NCBI RefSeq assembly: GCF_003265705.1 | Contig: NW_020312966.1 | Coordinates: forward strand, 19,553,312-19,617,311 | Direction of reading: 5' to 3' | DNA: 64,000 bases | DNA from: Callorhinus ursinus | Taxonomy: Eukaryota; Chordata; Mammalia; Carnivora; Otariidae | Shown here: one piece after another, positions 10,626-22,352 of the stretch | Position numbering within the stretch: the first letter of the stretch is position 1 | Layout of the letters: every line of letters begins with the position of its first letter | Notes under the pieces: model-generated | The model's database searches: none | What the model was told of the DNA's origin: nothing | The model's input: the letters and a program-made list of their open reading frames with translations, nothing else | Program-made: the position numbers and the translations under genes

Positions 10626-11914
10626 AATTTCCTCCTGATACGTCCATTAAAGACTCAAGCCCAGGCTATGCTCCTCCCAGGGATACCTTAAGTGTATTTC
10701 CAAAAAAAATTCGGTCTCTATTTTCAAATCCACTTATTGGTTGGTCCAAAAGGAGCTTAAGGTTTCCATAAACTCACATTCTTGCTTCCGACTTAAAGCC
10801 TCTCCTTTCCTGCTCACTTTTGTCTCAAACAGCGTGGGAGCCTGGTTCTGCTCTGAGCTACTCTGTTAAAACTAGTGTTTTCAGTTCAACGTCTCCAGGA
10901 TAGCGAGACAGAGGCACCCATATGCCTGGGCGTCCGCACCATCTCTCCTGGCTGCTCTTGAAAACAGACTATAGTTATCAGTCCTGCCAAATACCACAGA
11001 CACGCTGTCTCCTTCAGAGGGTCACCTCTAGGCCATTCTCATGAAAGGAGGGGGTATATTGAAGTGAATGTGACAGCCAGAGAGTTGGTCTCAAATCGAG
11101 ATGGGAGTCCCTGGGGTCAACCCACCAGGGTGCCTGCAAGTGTCTAGAGAAGCAAAAAAGTCTCTTCAAGGACAGGGATGGAGTCAGCAGCAAGGGTCTT
11201 TCCAAATGAGTGCCCCCATCCAGGGCAGTCTGTGCCCTCTGCTCTGCCAGAGACAGTGTCTGAAGGGGTCACGACCCATTCTTTCACCATGAAAAACACA
11301 GACTTGTCCATTTACCAGAAGAATATGGGGCTGGGGGTGAGTCTCCTCTAAGTTCATTTCCCTGTCTTCTCTCCTTCCAGCCCCTCACAACTTGGGGGTG
11401 GGGGGGGCGCATATCTCACTAATAGATTTGAGTCCTATAACCTTCTGAAAATGCTAATGAGTACAAGAAGGGCCCCAGGAAGCATCAAAGTGCTGACATG
11501 ATCAGGGATGTGCTTGAACCTGTGCAGGGCAGTGTGGCATATTCATCAGGCAATTTTCCAAGCATGCTGGGTCTCCTTGAAGATGCAACAAGCGCATGAG
11601 CTCCCGGATATCATGAATCTTGTTGTTCAATGGCAGGATTATTTTAAGTGTCTTTTCTCCACCATCTATTGCTACAAGTTTTCCAAATCTACTTTTTTTT
11701 TTTTTTTGGAGGTTGTTTCTGTAGGAAGGAATTAGCAATGGGGCAAAAAAGTCAATAACTAACTTTCCTATTTTTACTTCCTCTTTGCTTTACATGTTTT
11801 GCTTATTCTCTGCCTCCTTCTTTGCCCTAACCATTCTTCACTATCTCACACAATCATCGATTCATAGAATTGAGCATTGAAGGAGGGCCTTGGGAGCCAT
11901 ATCACCCAACTGCT
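10626..11914. other. Unassigned sequence
   Basis: No repeat or gene recognised apart from a 15-nt T run at 11693-11707 and G-rich patches at about 11394-11408. Short frames overlap on both strands. Confidence 0.45.
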
Positions 11915-12028
11915 TCCTTTTCCAGATAAGCAAACTAAAGCCCAGTGAAGAGAAATGGGTTCCCTAAGGTCACACTTCTAGAAGGTGGCAGACCCCTCAA
12001 CCGCAATGCTCTTGCTACCATCCAGTTT
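11915..12028 (-). repeat. MIR SINE fragment, antisense
   Basis: TTCCAGATAAGCAAACTAAA, CCCTAAGGTCACACTTCTAG and GGTGGCAGACC followed by TGCTCTTGCTACC follow the antisense MIR order (TTTACAGATGAGGAAACTGA, CCAAGGTCACACAGCTAG, GTGGCAGAGCC, GCTCTTAACC). Confidence 0.7.
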
Positions 12029-12483
12029 TCCTACAGACCCCTACACCTCACCTGACCACTCCTTTGCTCTGCTTTCCCCCAGCACTTTAAAGTTAGGTGA
12101 CCCAGATGTCCTCTGACACATATGATGGGAGAGAGTCCTTCTCTGGCTTTTTCACAAATAAGAGCAAAACCAAACTCGCCTCTTAGACAGTCTCCAGAAA
12201 TCCTCCCACCCTGCACACTCAGGTCCTAGCTTGTGTTGGTCTCCCCAGATCATAAGTGGTCCTCAGGGACGGCAGTGTGCTGCCATACATAGGTTTTACT
12301 TTTGCAATTAGACTGTGAGAAATTGAAGGGCAAGGCGGGGTCAAGTCGTCATGCATTTTGCATAGAACCCAGTTACAAGTTCTGCCTATTTTTGAAGGAT
12401 CCAGAATATTTTCCCCCTTCATTCTCCCTTTCAAGCACACAGAATATGTATGTGTATATCTGTTCCCACAATAAAGGCAGTGC
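12029..12483. other. Unassigned sequence
   Basis: No repeat family, exon or RNA gene recognised. Confidence 0.45.
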
Positions 12484-12800
12484 GGAGTGGTTAAAATCTT
12501 GGTGCTCTGTCGTAAGACAGACCAGATTTTCAAACTCTAGTTTTGCTGCTTACTAGCTGGGTGATCTTGGATAAATTATTTTATTTATTATGCCTACATT
12601 AATTCATTTACAATGAGTTGATAACAGCAGTCCCTACTTCATTAGGTTGTCATGAGAATTTATGAGGACTCGTGTGTGCTACAAGATGTCTGTATACACA
12701 AGCACACACTCACACAAACATATATATAGAGTGTATAAAGCACTTAATACAGTGCCTGATGTCAATACTCAGCAAAGGTTAATCATTACTGTATATACAA
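12484..12800 (+). repeat. MIR SINE, near full length
   Basis: GAGTGGTTAAAATCTTGGTG, TGCTGCTTACTAGCTGGGTG and GATCTTGGATAAATTATTTT form the tRNA-like and core region. TTGTCATGAGAATTTATGAGG and AAAGCACTTAATACAGTGCC then TCAGCAAAGGTTAATCATT form the 3' end. An AC- and AT-rich insert at about 12698-12730 interrupts it. Confidence 0.85.
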
Positions 12801-13849
12801 ATTTAAAAAAAAACCTCATTATTTCTATGGTTTACATTGAATAGACTAATTCTAACGATAAGCTAATCGGTTTATTGAACAGACCAAAATCCACGGGGAA
12901 TAAACAGGAGACAGCTTTTATTTTCTTCGCCGACCGCAGACTTGAAACATACCCCTTCAAATACCCTCTCTCTCTCCTTGACATCATCTCAGACTATAGG
13001 TCCCTTAGCTTTCTTTCCTACTTAGAGCGAGTCCATTTTAATAGCTGGGATTCACTTTCTGATGGCAAAATGCTAATGCTCCCCAAGCCCAAGCCTCCCC
13101 ACTCCCTCCAGCCCAGCCTCACCCCTGGCCCCCTGCACCTGCACCTCTTCCTCTTCCCTTGCTCTTCTGGCAGGCAGCCCCAACCTCCATGAGGATTTCC
13201 CCTGGAACCCCTCCCTCCAGGCCCCAACACTCCCCACTAGGCTGCTACTTCATTATTCCTAATTCCCTTCTTCGGTGAATTCTAGGATTTTGCCTAAATA
13301 GGCTACATGGGGTGGGGGGTGTGGTTTTAAAGGATGAGCCTGGGGACCCTTCACCACTCCCAGAAGGGGATCCTGGCAGCCCCTTGGCTGCAGGCCTGTG
13401 ATGTGCCTACTGGTCTCAGCTTCGGGGTGTTAGGCAAAAATCTAAGGCAACAGAAAACATCCCATTTCATGTTCTGTCACCTGTGTTTCTTCTGGCTCAG
13501 CTGAAGTGGAACGCTTTCCTCTGAGGGTGAAAGCAATATCTTCTCGGTCGCCTTCTGGAGACAGAAAACCACCAACATCTTATTTCGTGGGAAGATGGCA
13601 AGGAGAAGCGTTGAAGAGTTTCACCCTTTAGCACAGACCCATCACTGTCTGAAAGGTTTCTTCCAACCTACTACCAACCCATTACCCAGGCAGAAATCCC
13701 TGAACATCCTGCTAATCTGCTACTGTAGCCTCACTGTTCTGTGGAATAAGAAATGGCTTCGAGGCTAAGGATCCAAGCCTTTGACACAGTTCACGTGTGC
13801 ATGAAGTACCAGCCCCATTCTGAGTGCCATCGGAGCATCTCCCAAACGA
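12801..13849. other. Mostly unique sequence
   Basis: No repeat or gene recognised. A C- and pyrimidine-rich stretch (about 13080-13215) generates a proline- and leucine-rich open frame on the plus strand and its shadow on the minus strand. Confidence 0.45.
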
Positions 13850-14415
13850 AGAGCATCATTCATTCATTCATTCATTCATTCATATATTCATTCAACACAT
13901 ATTTATTGTTCACTATGTGCTAGATTTAATCGCTAAAACAATGATTAAGATGGACAAAGTCCATGACAGAGCTCATAGAACACCTGGACAAGAAACTAAT
14001 ACACAAATAATCGTTACAAATAATGACCAGGAGATGATCAAGAAGTTGTCACTATAAAGGATAATGTTAAAACCTCCTTTACATATGGTTCCAGGATACG
14101 ACATTTAAGCTGACAGATAAACAGGAAATGGAGCCAGGCCACTGAAGAGCAGGGGTGAGGGAATTCCCAGGCACAGGCCAGAACATGAGCCATAAAAAGC
14201 CTGAAGAAGGATAGTGCTTGGCGTGCTTGAGAAATCGAAGGAAGGCCTGTGCGGCTGGAATGCAGAGAATGATATTGAACAATTATGGAGGAGGCCAGAA
14301 TGGGCAAGGTCTTATTAACCAAGGTCTTATTCCTTGTTAACCGAGGAATTTGTAGTTTTAAGCATAATGGTAAGCCAGAGCTGGGTTTTGAACAGGAGAA
14401 TGCCTTATCTTGCTT
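13850..14415 (-). repeat. L2 fragment, antisense
   Basis: ATTCATTCAACACATATTTATTGTTCACTATGTGC is the antisense L2 3' end. The element continues through CATAGAACACCTGGACAAGA, GATAGTGCTTGGCGTGCTTG, GAAGGAAGGCCTGTGCGGCT and ATAATGGTAAGCCAGAGCTG, which keep L2 order. An (ATTC)n run occupies about 13856-13884. An 11-bp AAGGTCTTATT unit is duplicated at about 14309-14334. Confidence 0.8.
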
Positions 14416-14429
14416 TTGAACATTGAGCC

Positions 14430-14800
14430 AGGCTTAATGGTGGTCCCCAAAATGATATGTCCAAGTCCTAAGCCCCAAAACCTGTGAGTCAGAACTTATT
14501 GGGAAAAGAGGGTTTTGCAGATATCATTAAGCTAAAGACCTCAAGTCTGGATTTTCCTGAATTAACCAGGTGGCCCTAAATGCAATGACAAGTGCCTTAT
14601 ATAAGGCAGAAGAGAAGACAGAGACCAAAAGAGAAGAAGACAAAGCAGAGATGGGAGTGATGCAGCCCTAAACCAAGGAATGCCTGGAGCTACCGGAAGC
14701 TTGAAAATGAAAGAAAGGCTTCTCTTTTAGAGCCTTTGAAGGGCCTGTGGCCTTGCCAACACCCGAGGCTTCTGGGGAGCCACCTCAGAGTGCTCGTGGT
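14430..14800 (+). repeat. MLT1-like LTR
   Basis: GGTCCCCAAAATGATATGTCC, CCCAAAACCTGTGAGTCAGA, GGTTTTGCAGATATCATTAAG, GTGCCTTATATAAGGCAGA, GGAATGCCTGGAGCTACCGG and TGGCCTTGCCAACACC fit the MLT1 LTR from near its start to about three quarters of its length. The terminal AATAAA and TTGTTTTAAGCCAC block is missing. Confidence 0.85.
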
Positions 14801-14902
14801 TTTGTAGATTTGTGTAGTCAACTCAAAAGCCAGGCATGGGAAGTTAGAACTGAGAACTTTTAAAAGATCTTCCCAAACACTGACAATAATCAGTATCACT
14901 AC

Positions 14903-14903
<1 letters not shown>

Positions 14904-14944
<41 letters not shown>
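14904..14944 (+). repeat. (TG)n microsatellite
   Basis: About 20 uninterrupted TG units. The minus-strand HTHTHTHT open frames are translations of it. Confidence 0.98.
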
Positions 14945-14946
<2 letters not shown>

Positions 14947-16289
14947 TGTGTACGTCTATGTCTGTGAGCGTGTGCGAGCAGGTGTGGGTACTCTTGGCTG
15001 TGCGTTGTAAGTATGTGTGTTCCGACACTGCTGGAAGAGACTACACCAGCATTTTCATCCACTTTGGCCCCTAGAGCAGGTTCTTAAGAGGGATGGCTCT
15101 TCACGAGCTGCACGAGGTAAATGGACCGGAACACAAGTCAAAGGACTTAAGACTGGCGCCGTACGCAGCGAGAGAGGTGCTTCATTGACCGTTAGCCCCT
15201 CAGTACATAGTCACTCTTTAAGGGAATCCCCAAGCCCAGCACATCATGCTTTTCCTCCTGTTCTATTTTTCTTCCTTCCCCACTCTTCACGCAATATTCA
15301 GTTTGATGGCTGAATTGAAGTCTGCAATGGAAAGAATCCAAGCAAATGAGCTCAGAGCCCTGCACAAAGGAGGAGATGGGGGAGGGTGGGGATGGTGAAG
15401 ATGAGGGGGGAATGTGTAGGGGCAACACTATAGAAACAGAAGGTTTGGGCCCCAGCCTTGTTGCCATAGGCAGAGGATCCCCATACAGTTCTGCTGTCTT
15501 CGCAGAAACGGTGTTTGCCTCAGCCAATAGTCATTTTCATCAACCCTCCATCTCCGGCCCCGGGGCTGAATCCCACAGTGCACATAAAAGGCATGCCAAC
15601 ACTCGAGGATTCCCCATCCTGGAAACAAATCCAAAGCTGTTGCATCCTGTGGCAAAAGCACAGACTGAAAAAATGCTGCCCGGTCACCCCCTCTCATTCT
15701 GTTCAGGCCACTGGACACGGCATTTGCCAGCTCTAAATTCACTTTTTGTCCAAAGACTCAATACACCTATTGAGAGGGTGTCCAGGAATGGCCTCTCCTC
15801 TGTCCCCTTCTGGTGCCTCCAGGCAGAAAGCCCAGCAGACTCTGTTTGTGAGCAGAGCCCCAGCCAATGGAGGATGGGGCCCCATAGGGGTCCCCCCTCA
15901 TCTGCATTCAGCTTTCTTGCTTTGCGTCCTGGTCCTCTGCCATGAGAGCATCCATTTACCGGGATCACCTGTGCACAGCACTGTGCCGAGTACTCAGAGA
16001 AACAGGATAAAGAGAATAGAAATTTTGAGTCACAGTAGGTTGTCCAAATGGGAATGTCTAGAAGTCCTGTGTAGGTGAAGGATTCTCAGCACCAGGCACC
16101 ACCAGCAGGCATCTTTCTGAAGGGAGTCTTGTGTGTGCAGCCTGTAGGTAAACTGGGTTTGCTACCTAGTCTCTCCAGTATATGCAGTTGAGGATTGCCT
16201 CGTGTCTACTTGTTATTTATTTGCTTGTATTTGGGGTGAATGCCCCTTTTCAGTAATCTCTGCTTCTCTCACTCCTTATTTCTCTTTCT
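14945..16289. other. Mostly unique sequence
   Basis: No repeat family recognised. The longest open frame of the window (199 codons, 15346-15945, plus strand) lies here, overlapped by minus-strand frames of 111, 104 and 94 codons. It resembles no known protein and shows no splice signals or domain, so I do not call it. Confidence 0.45.
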
Positions 16290-16537
16290 CAATTTTCAAT
16301 GTTGAAAACATCTTTGTTTGCCGTCCTATGAACACATACAAATACTTATAAGCATACGGCCGTAGGGATTTTCCTTTGGGTACTTTTTTTTTTTTCCCAA
16401 AAATGGGCTCATACTATATATGTTGTTTTGCTATTTGTTTTCTTATTTGACAATGCATGATGAACATTCTCCTAGTGAAGGGATATACTTCTAACTCACT
16501 CTTTTTTCATAGATACATTATATTCTATGGTTATGTG
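16290..16537 (-). mobile_element. L1M 3' UTR fragment, antisense (part 1)
   Basis: CTCATACTATATATGTTGTTTTGCTA, CAATGCATGATGAACATTCTCC and a terminal CATTATATTCTATGGTTATGTG are the antisense L1M 3' end. The element resumes after the Tigger-like insertion at 17010. The outer boundary near 16290 is uncertain. Confidence 0.75.
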
Positions 16538-16539
16538 TA

Positions 16540-17005
16540 CAGTGGTCCCTCCCTTATCCACCAGGGGATATGTTCAAGGACCCCCAGGGGAATGCCCGAA
16601 ACCATGGATAATACCATACTCTATATATACTCTGTTTTTTCCCATGCATACATACTTCTGATAAAGTTGAATTCATGCATTAGGTACAGTAAGAGATTAA
16701 CAACAATACCTAGTAATAAGGTGGAAAATTTTAACAATACAGTGTAACAAAAATTAGGTGAATGTGGTCTCTCTCAAAATGTCTTATTGTACTGTACTCA
16801 CCCTTCTTCTCCTTGTGATGACATGAGATCAGAAAATGCCTACGTGATGAGATGACGGGAGGCGAGTGTCATAGGCATGTGACCGGGCCTTAGGCTGCCA
16901 CTGACCCTCTGAGCATGTCAGAAGGAGGCTCATCTGCTTCCAGACTGCAGTTGACTGCAGGGAATTGAAACCTCAGAAGCCAAAACCACAGATAAGGGAG
17001 GACTG
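16540..17005 (+). mobile_element. Tigger-like DNA transposon (MER8/Tigger3 type), non-autonomous
   Basis: The left end CAGTGGTCCCTCCCTTATCC and right end GATAAGGGAGGACTG are inverted copies of each other, flanked by TA-containing sequence. In between come GGACCCCCAGGGGAATGCCC, CTATATATACTCTGTTTTTT, CAGTAAGAGATTAACAACAA and TGTACTGTACTCACCCTTC, in the order I recall for these elements. About 465 bp, with no transposase frame. It sits inside an antisense L1. Confidence 0.85.
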
Positions 17006-17009
17006 TGTA

Positions 17010-17639
17010 CCTCAACTTATTCAATCATTGCTCTACTACTAATGGTCACTGGGTTATCTCCAGTACAAATATGGCCACTAGGAATGGTCTTGCTGAGAAA
17101 TCCTCCCTCCTGGGCCCTCCAATGTGGAGCGTGTGTTTCTGTGAGAGAGTTTCTTCCAAGGGGCATTCCTAAGGCCAATGAAACAGATGCTGTTAGATTG
17201 TTTTTGAAAAACACTACAGGGTCTCCCACACACCTTGGCAATGAATGAGAATGCCCGTTTCTCCCCCCACTTCTAGCCAACACTGAGTTTTAGTGCCACT
17301 TCTTAATTTTTGGCAGTTTAGTGGGAAAAAAGAACTCTAATCACACTGCCACATCGAATTGCATTTTCTTGATTAGTAGGAAAATTCCTCGCCTTTTCAC
17401 AGCCTTATTGGCCATTTGGATTTTCTCTTCTGTAAATTGCCTGTGCATGCCCCTTGTTCGTTTTTTTGTTGAGATGTTGAATTTTTTTTACAAGTGAATA
17501 TGAGCACTTACATCCTACAGATGTTGATCTGCAGTCATATTTCTCACAACACTCGAGGATGTAATTTATCATGCACTTTTGTCTTATAAGTTAATGTAAT
17601 CTCATACACGCTTTTCTTTTATAGTTGTTGTCTCACTTA
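17010..17639 (-). mobile_element. L1M fragment, antisense (part 2)
   Basis: The L1 broken by the Tigger-like element resumes: CTCAACTTATTCAATCATTG, CAATGAATGAGAATGCCCGT, ACTTCTAGCCAACACTGAGT, TTTCTTGATTAGTAGG, TTATTGGCCATTTGGATTTT and GTAAATTGCCTGTGCATGCC. On the minus strand this is degraded ORF2 and 3' UTR. Confidence 0.85.
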
Positions 17640-17653
17640 AAAGGTCTCCTTCT

Positions 17654-17840
17654 TGAGGCACCTGGGTGGTGCAGTCGGTTAAGCGTCCGACTCTTGGTTT
17701 CAGCTCAGGTCATGATCTCAGGGTCTTGGAGTCGGACCCCACATGGGGCTCTGCATTCAGCACAGAGTCTGCTTGAGATTCTTCCTCTCCCTCCGTCCCT
17801 GCACTGCCCCCCAAAAATAAATACATAAAGATCTTTTTTT
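17654..17840 (+). mobile_element. Can-SINE inside L1
   Basis: GAGGCACCTGGGTGGTGCAG head, GGCTCAGGTCATGATCTCAGG, CCCCACATGGGGCTCTGC, TCTGCTTGAGATTCTTCC and an AAAATAAATACATAAAG tail. An approximate target-site duplication, AAAGGTCTCCTTCT at 17640-17653 and AAAGTCTCTTTCT at 17841-17853, brackets it. It belongs to the CCCCACATGGGG subfamily, older than the GATCGAGTCCC copies. Confidence 0.93.
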
Positions 17841-17854
17841 AAAGTCTCTTTCTC

Positions 17855-18240
17855 ACCTGAGGTTACCTAATATTACTTTATATTTTCTTCTAAGAATCTT
17901 TATCCTTGTATACTGAAATATTTACTCTCTCTCTCTTTTTTTTTAATGTGGACTTTTTTTTTTCTATATGATGTGAAGGAGGGGTAAAACTTTCTTTCCT
18001 TCTTGATGGATAACAATTTTGCCAGCACCATCTTTTTGTTGCTAAAATGAAATGCCACGATGTCACATATTTAATTAGCTTTTGTCTCTATTCTGTACCA
18101 CTGATCTGTTTATCTTTTCTCATGCCAATATTAGTGTTTTTTAACTGTGAGTGACTTGAATTTTTTTAAATATACATTAAGCCTAGTGTCCTCACTGTCT
18201 TCTCCATAATTGTCTTAGGTATACACAATATGTAATTAGC
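17855..18240 (-). mobile_element. L1M fragment, antisense (part 3)
   Basis: TAAGAATCTTTATCCTTGTA, CAATTTTGCCAGCACCATCTT, CTATTCTGTACCACTGATCTG and CATGCCAATATTAGTGTTTTT are the antisense L1 ORF2 segment that normally follows the piece ending at 17639. The right boundary is uncertain. Confidence 0.8.
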
Positions 18241-18774
18241 ATTCCTAAATGGCATTTCTTGCTACCTTCTGCTTCTGTTAAGCTGAAGGTGAAGCATCTC
18301 CACATCAGTGCCTTAGCTAGAAAGATACATCATGTTTATAGAGTAAGGCATAAATCCAGGGTCCCAGAAACAAAGTTCATCATGAAAATTCCTGGGCTGA
18401 AAATCATTCATTTTGCAAAATTTTGCATCTTAGTGCAAATATAATAAATAAATATAATAAAGTTTTTATATTTATTGGAAAACTTAGAGAACATGCAAAT
18501 GCATGGGGATATGGTCCAGACCCCACAGCAAAAAGAGTCCTATGGGGATTTGGCCAGATGAAGAGCAGGGTTAGATATCAGGCCAGTGCCCTGGTGGGGG
18601 TGAGTTTTGGAGAGTCTTGCGAGGTGACAATTGGTGAGGAAGTCCCTGCTGTTTGGGCTTCACCAGGAGGGACCTCAGAAACCACCTTTGACAAGCCATT
18701 CGATCTAGGACGTGTCTTCACTTACAAAACAAGGTAGTGTCACCTAGTTGTCTTCAGACGGATGCATGACAGAG
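18241..18774. other. Unassigned sequence
   Basis: No repeat family or gene recognised. Confidence 0.45.
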
Positions 18775-19032
18775 CATTGTGATTGAAAGCACAGGCTCTG
18801 GAATCACCCAGAACTAGCATCAAATTCAAGTTTAGCTACTCCTTGAATTACTTTGGAATTCTTATTTACTCTCTGTGTCCTTGTCTTTACATTTAAGATG
18901 TAGTAATAGTAACCATCTCACAAAGATTTGTGAAGTAGATGAACTAATATAAATAAGACACTTTGCCTGCTTGCTGCCTGGCAGGTAGGAAGCACACAAC
19001 AAAGGCTGGTTATTACCACTACTATTATTATG
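18775..19032 (+). repeat. MIR SINE, near full length
   Basis: GATTGAAAGCACAGGCTCTGG (tRNA-like head), TTTAGCTACTCCTTGAATTAC and TCTCTGTGTCCTTGTCTTTA (core), CTCACAAAGATTTGTGAAGTAG, GCAGGTAGGAAGCACACAAC and a TTATTACCACTACTATTATTAT end. One of the more complete MIR copies here. Confidence 0.88.
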
Positions 19033-19439
19033 TGTCTTGAGATGCTGCCCCTGCAGGCACTGTCCCTCTGTTTGGCAGGGAGGGGGCGGGTGTGAGCAGG
19101 TGGGATTCCTGGCCCACTTCGGCTTTTCTCAAAAGGAGTAAACCTTGGACAGGTCATGTGTCTGTCTAATTGGGATTCTTTGAATCAATGCCAACAGACT
19201 GAAATATCATGGACCTCACCTCTAGCTCTGACCTGTCAATTATTTGTCCCTACCATTCCCAGTTGTCCATCCATGATGAGGCCGGAAATGTTGACCTGTG
19301 CTGTTTTATAGAACAGGATCAGCATCACTCACACAATGACAGCCATTCGGAGTGGACATGGGATGCGGATTCACCCTCCACAGATTCAATTTATGCTCTG
19401 TAACTTTATGAGAGGCAGAAATGTCCCACAAGCCAATAA
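19033..19439. other. Unassigned sequence
   Basis: No repeat family or gene recognised. Confidence 0.45.
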
Positions 19440-19610
19440 AAATAGCGACAGTAACAACTCACACTTATATTCTGCCAGGTACTGTTCTAGATACACACAA
19501 ACCCGAGAGACAACAGGTCGACCAGGTTGGTAGGATTTGCAGTGCAGAGAGGTCAGGCGACTTGTCTCAGCCTCACATCTGTTAGAACCGGGGCTTGAAT
19601 TCGGGCGATG
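19440..19610 (-). repeat. MIR SINE, antisense
   Basis: AACAACTCACACTTATATTC, TGCCAGGTACTGTTCTAGAT, AGAGAGGTCAGGCGACTTGT and ACCGGGGCTTGAATTCGG follow antisense MIR order; the usual Thr/Lys-box region at the far end is reduced. Confidence 0.75.
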
Positions 19611-19799
19611 GGTCTCCAGAATCTTCACCTCTTCCTCACCCTGCCTCTCCCACGTTTCTTACATGGATTCGATCATATTCTTTATTTCCATCAGACCTGG
19701 AATCTCCATCCCTGGACCCAGCTCTTCCACCTGTCCCCAAGGGCTGTAGCCAACCTGATTGCTTGTCCAGCTTTTCCTCTACACGTGCGACATATGTCA

Positions 19800-20105
19800 T
19801 GAGTTACTAGTGCTATTTACTGATCAGCGATCAGGTGTCTTGGGTCAGGCACCGTTTAAAGGTGTAGCATGCGTTATTTTACTTATTCTCACATGTCACA
19901 TGCATTATTATACTTATTATTTACTTATTATTTTACTTATTCTCACAACATCCCTATGAAGTAAGCACTATTATTATGTCCGTCTTTCAGCGAAGAAACC
20001 TAAGGTGCAAATTCAGTGTCCAAGGACACACGGTTAGTAGGTGACAGAAAAGGATTCAGATCTCGGTCAGCCAGATTCCAAAGACCCCACTACTCTATAC
20101 TCCCG
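19800..20105 (-). repeat. MIR SINE, antisense
   Basis: GTGCTATTTACTGATCAGCG, TCAGGCACCGTTTAAAGG, then TTATTCTCACAACATCCCTATGAAG, GTGTCCAAGGACACACGGTTAG and AGCCAGATTCCAAAGACCCC. A local tandem ACTTATT-rich expansion at about 19873-19948 lengthens it beyond the usual 260 bp. Confidence 0.85.
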
Positions 20106-21654
20106 CAGCATACAAACCTATAGAGTGCTCTGATTGCTAACTCACCAGCTTCCCCACCCAAGGAAACAACATTGTACCCTCATCTACTGTCCATCAAGAA
20201 ACCTTGGATTCCCCATTGCCTCTGTGTCTCCAAGTCACACAGCTAATATGCCATGAAATCCCACAGCTGCTTCTTCCTTCCTCCTTTCCCACGAGCTAAA
20301 GCTCTGGCCCAGAATGGGGCATGTCTACCCTGTAGAGTCAAAAGCTACCTCTCAATGTAGTCACATGGAAATGTTTTTTGATAATGATTGTGCTGTATGA
20401 CCAAGTAATATTATTTCCCTGCTTACTGCATAGGCAGATGTATGCTACTATCTTTTCACAGGCAGGATTTCCAGAAAACATTTTATTTCTCAAATAGTGA
20501 ATCCGGAGGATAAATTCTTACCTGGATGAGACATTAACCCATAATCTGGTTAGTACTTGGATGGATTTCCTTAATATTTACCTAGTTAAGATAATTTTTT
20601 TTTGGTAAAAATTACCCTCCTACTGAGTCATTCAAGAATGTTATCCTTCTCAAATAGTAAGTATTGATCAGTTAATTCTGTAGATGTGTTCAATCATGAT
20701 AGCATGAACATGAATGAAATGGCTTTCACATCTTTTATCACTAAATGTCCTTTTTCTTTCTACTTATATGAAGTCTTACACGAAAATGCAAAAACAAATA
20801 TTTGCAAGTTCCTGTCAGAAATGCAATCAATGGTTTTGCAATGAGAACTTTAACAAACTGGAGTTTATACAGAAGAAAATCCGTATTTTCATGTCCAAAA
20901 GTTTGACTGTTCTGAACAAACCCCCGTTCTTCCCCCACCCATTCTTGAGCTTTTTAGGCAACTGAAATGTAAAAGTAAACTTTAACTTTAATTTATTGTA
21001 CTTAGTGAATAAAGCTCACTAGTCTGATCTTGATATATGAGCACATTTTTTTCTTTAAATTAAAAAATTTAAGTTTTTCAAGGCTGAAAAATAAAAGCAA
21101 ACATTTGTATTTCCATTTCCTTATAACTGCATCAAGAAACTCCAGAAATATACCTTAAAAACTAATTTGAAAAGCTAACTCTAGTGGGGAGGATAGGAAA
21201 CTCTGTAGATGTGGGGAGAAGAATGGTTGAGAGTTTCCACTGAATTCTTGATAGTATTTGACCATCAAACTAAAACTATACACATGTATTCCATGTTCAA
21301 AAAATTAATTTACAACATCAAATCAAGTTGTTTCTCTACTTTATACCCATACAGACTTTTCCCTCTGTGGGTCTGAAACACACACACACAGCAATAATTC
21401 CCTGCTCCTGGCATAAATCCCGATTTTACATAACATGTCATTTTTGAAATTAGAGTTGAAACAGAAGAGGAATAGACTATTTCTCTGATACCAAAATTTG
21501 TCACTCTCATGTTATTTTTCTTAGAATATTTGTCTAGGTAAAATATCTTACAGCTAGATAAATATTTCCTCAATGACAGCAATGTCTTCAGAGTTACCTA
21601 GAACGTAATAATCAATCATTGCCTATTAAGCCATAGTTAGATCACGGGTGATGA
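20106..21654. other. Unique AT-rich sequence
   Basis: About 1.5 kb with no recognised repeat family or gene. Short frames on both strands (for example about 20714-20965) resemble nothing known. Low-repeat AT-rich blocks of this type sometimes hold conserved non-coding elements. Confidence 0.4.
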
Positions 21655-22070
21655 GTAATTACGTGTCAACTTGGGTGGGCTACGGTGCCCAGAGAGTTTA
21701 TCAAATATTACTCTGGATGTTTCTGTATTTGGATGAGATTCACTTTTAAATCGGTGGACTTTGAGTAGAGCCGATTGCCCTCTATTATAAGGTGGGCCTC
21801 ATCCAATCAGTTAAAGTTCCTGACTAGAACAAAAGACTAAATTCCTTCAAGCAAAAGCTAATGCTGCCAACAGACTGCCTTTGGACACTAACTGCAGCTC
21901 TTTCCTGAGTCTCCAGCCTGGTGGCCTCCCCCATCAGATTTCAGATTTGCCGAGTCTCCATAATCACATCAGCCAGTCCCTTAAAATAAGCCTCTCTCTC
22001 TCTCTCTCTCTCAATCTCTGTCTCCCCATCTCTCTGTCTTTCCTGAGTGAGGAAACAGGCAAACAGTTGG
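21655..22070 (+). repeat. ERVL/MaLR-class LTR-like element
   Basis: TGTCAACTTGGGTGGGCTAC, GGATGAGATTCACTTTTAAAT, GTGGGCCTCATCCAATCAGTT, GAGTCTCCAGCCTGGTGG and ATAATCACATCAGCCAGTCC, then AATAAG and a (TC)n run, match a common mammalian LTR-like repeat ending in a CT microsatellite. I recognise the repeat but am unsure of its exact family name. Confidence 0.65.
21992..22012 (+). repeat. (TC)n microsatellite
   Basis: About ten TC units at the end of the LTR-like element, extending into an impure CT-rich tail to about 22040. Confidence 0.95.
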
Positions 22071-22352
22071 TAGAGTGAAGTGTTGCAGGTGCTACCTTGT
22101 AGCAATAGGGACCCCAAGAAGGAGTGATCGGGTTGGGGGGTGGGATGAGTGGCATTGCCTAGAGAAAAGGACAAGCTGAACTGATCTTCTTTTGCTCCTT
22201 TTTGGTGGAAGGAGAGGGCAGTGTTGCCCTCCAATGCCCAAACCCCTGCCTGGCCACCTGGGTTCATTTGCCCTGCTTTGTGCTTACGTTCTGACAGTCA
22301 CACAAGAGACCTGAATGCAATGTCAGTGGGATCCATCTGCTGGGCTCGGACT

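Noticed and set aside
14690..15062. Frames with long HTHTHT runs
   Set aside because: Translations of the (TG)n microsatellite.
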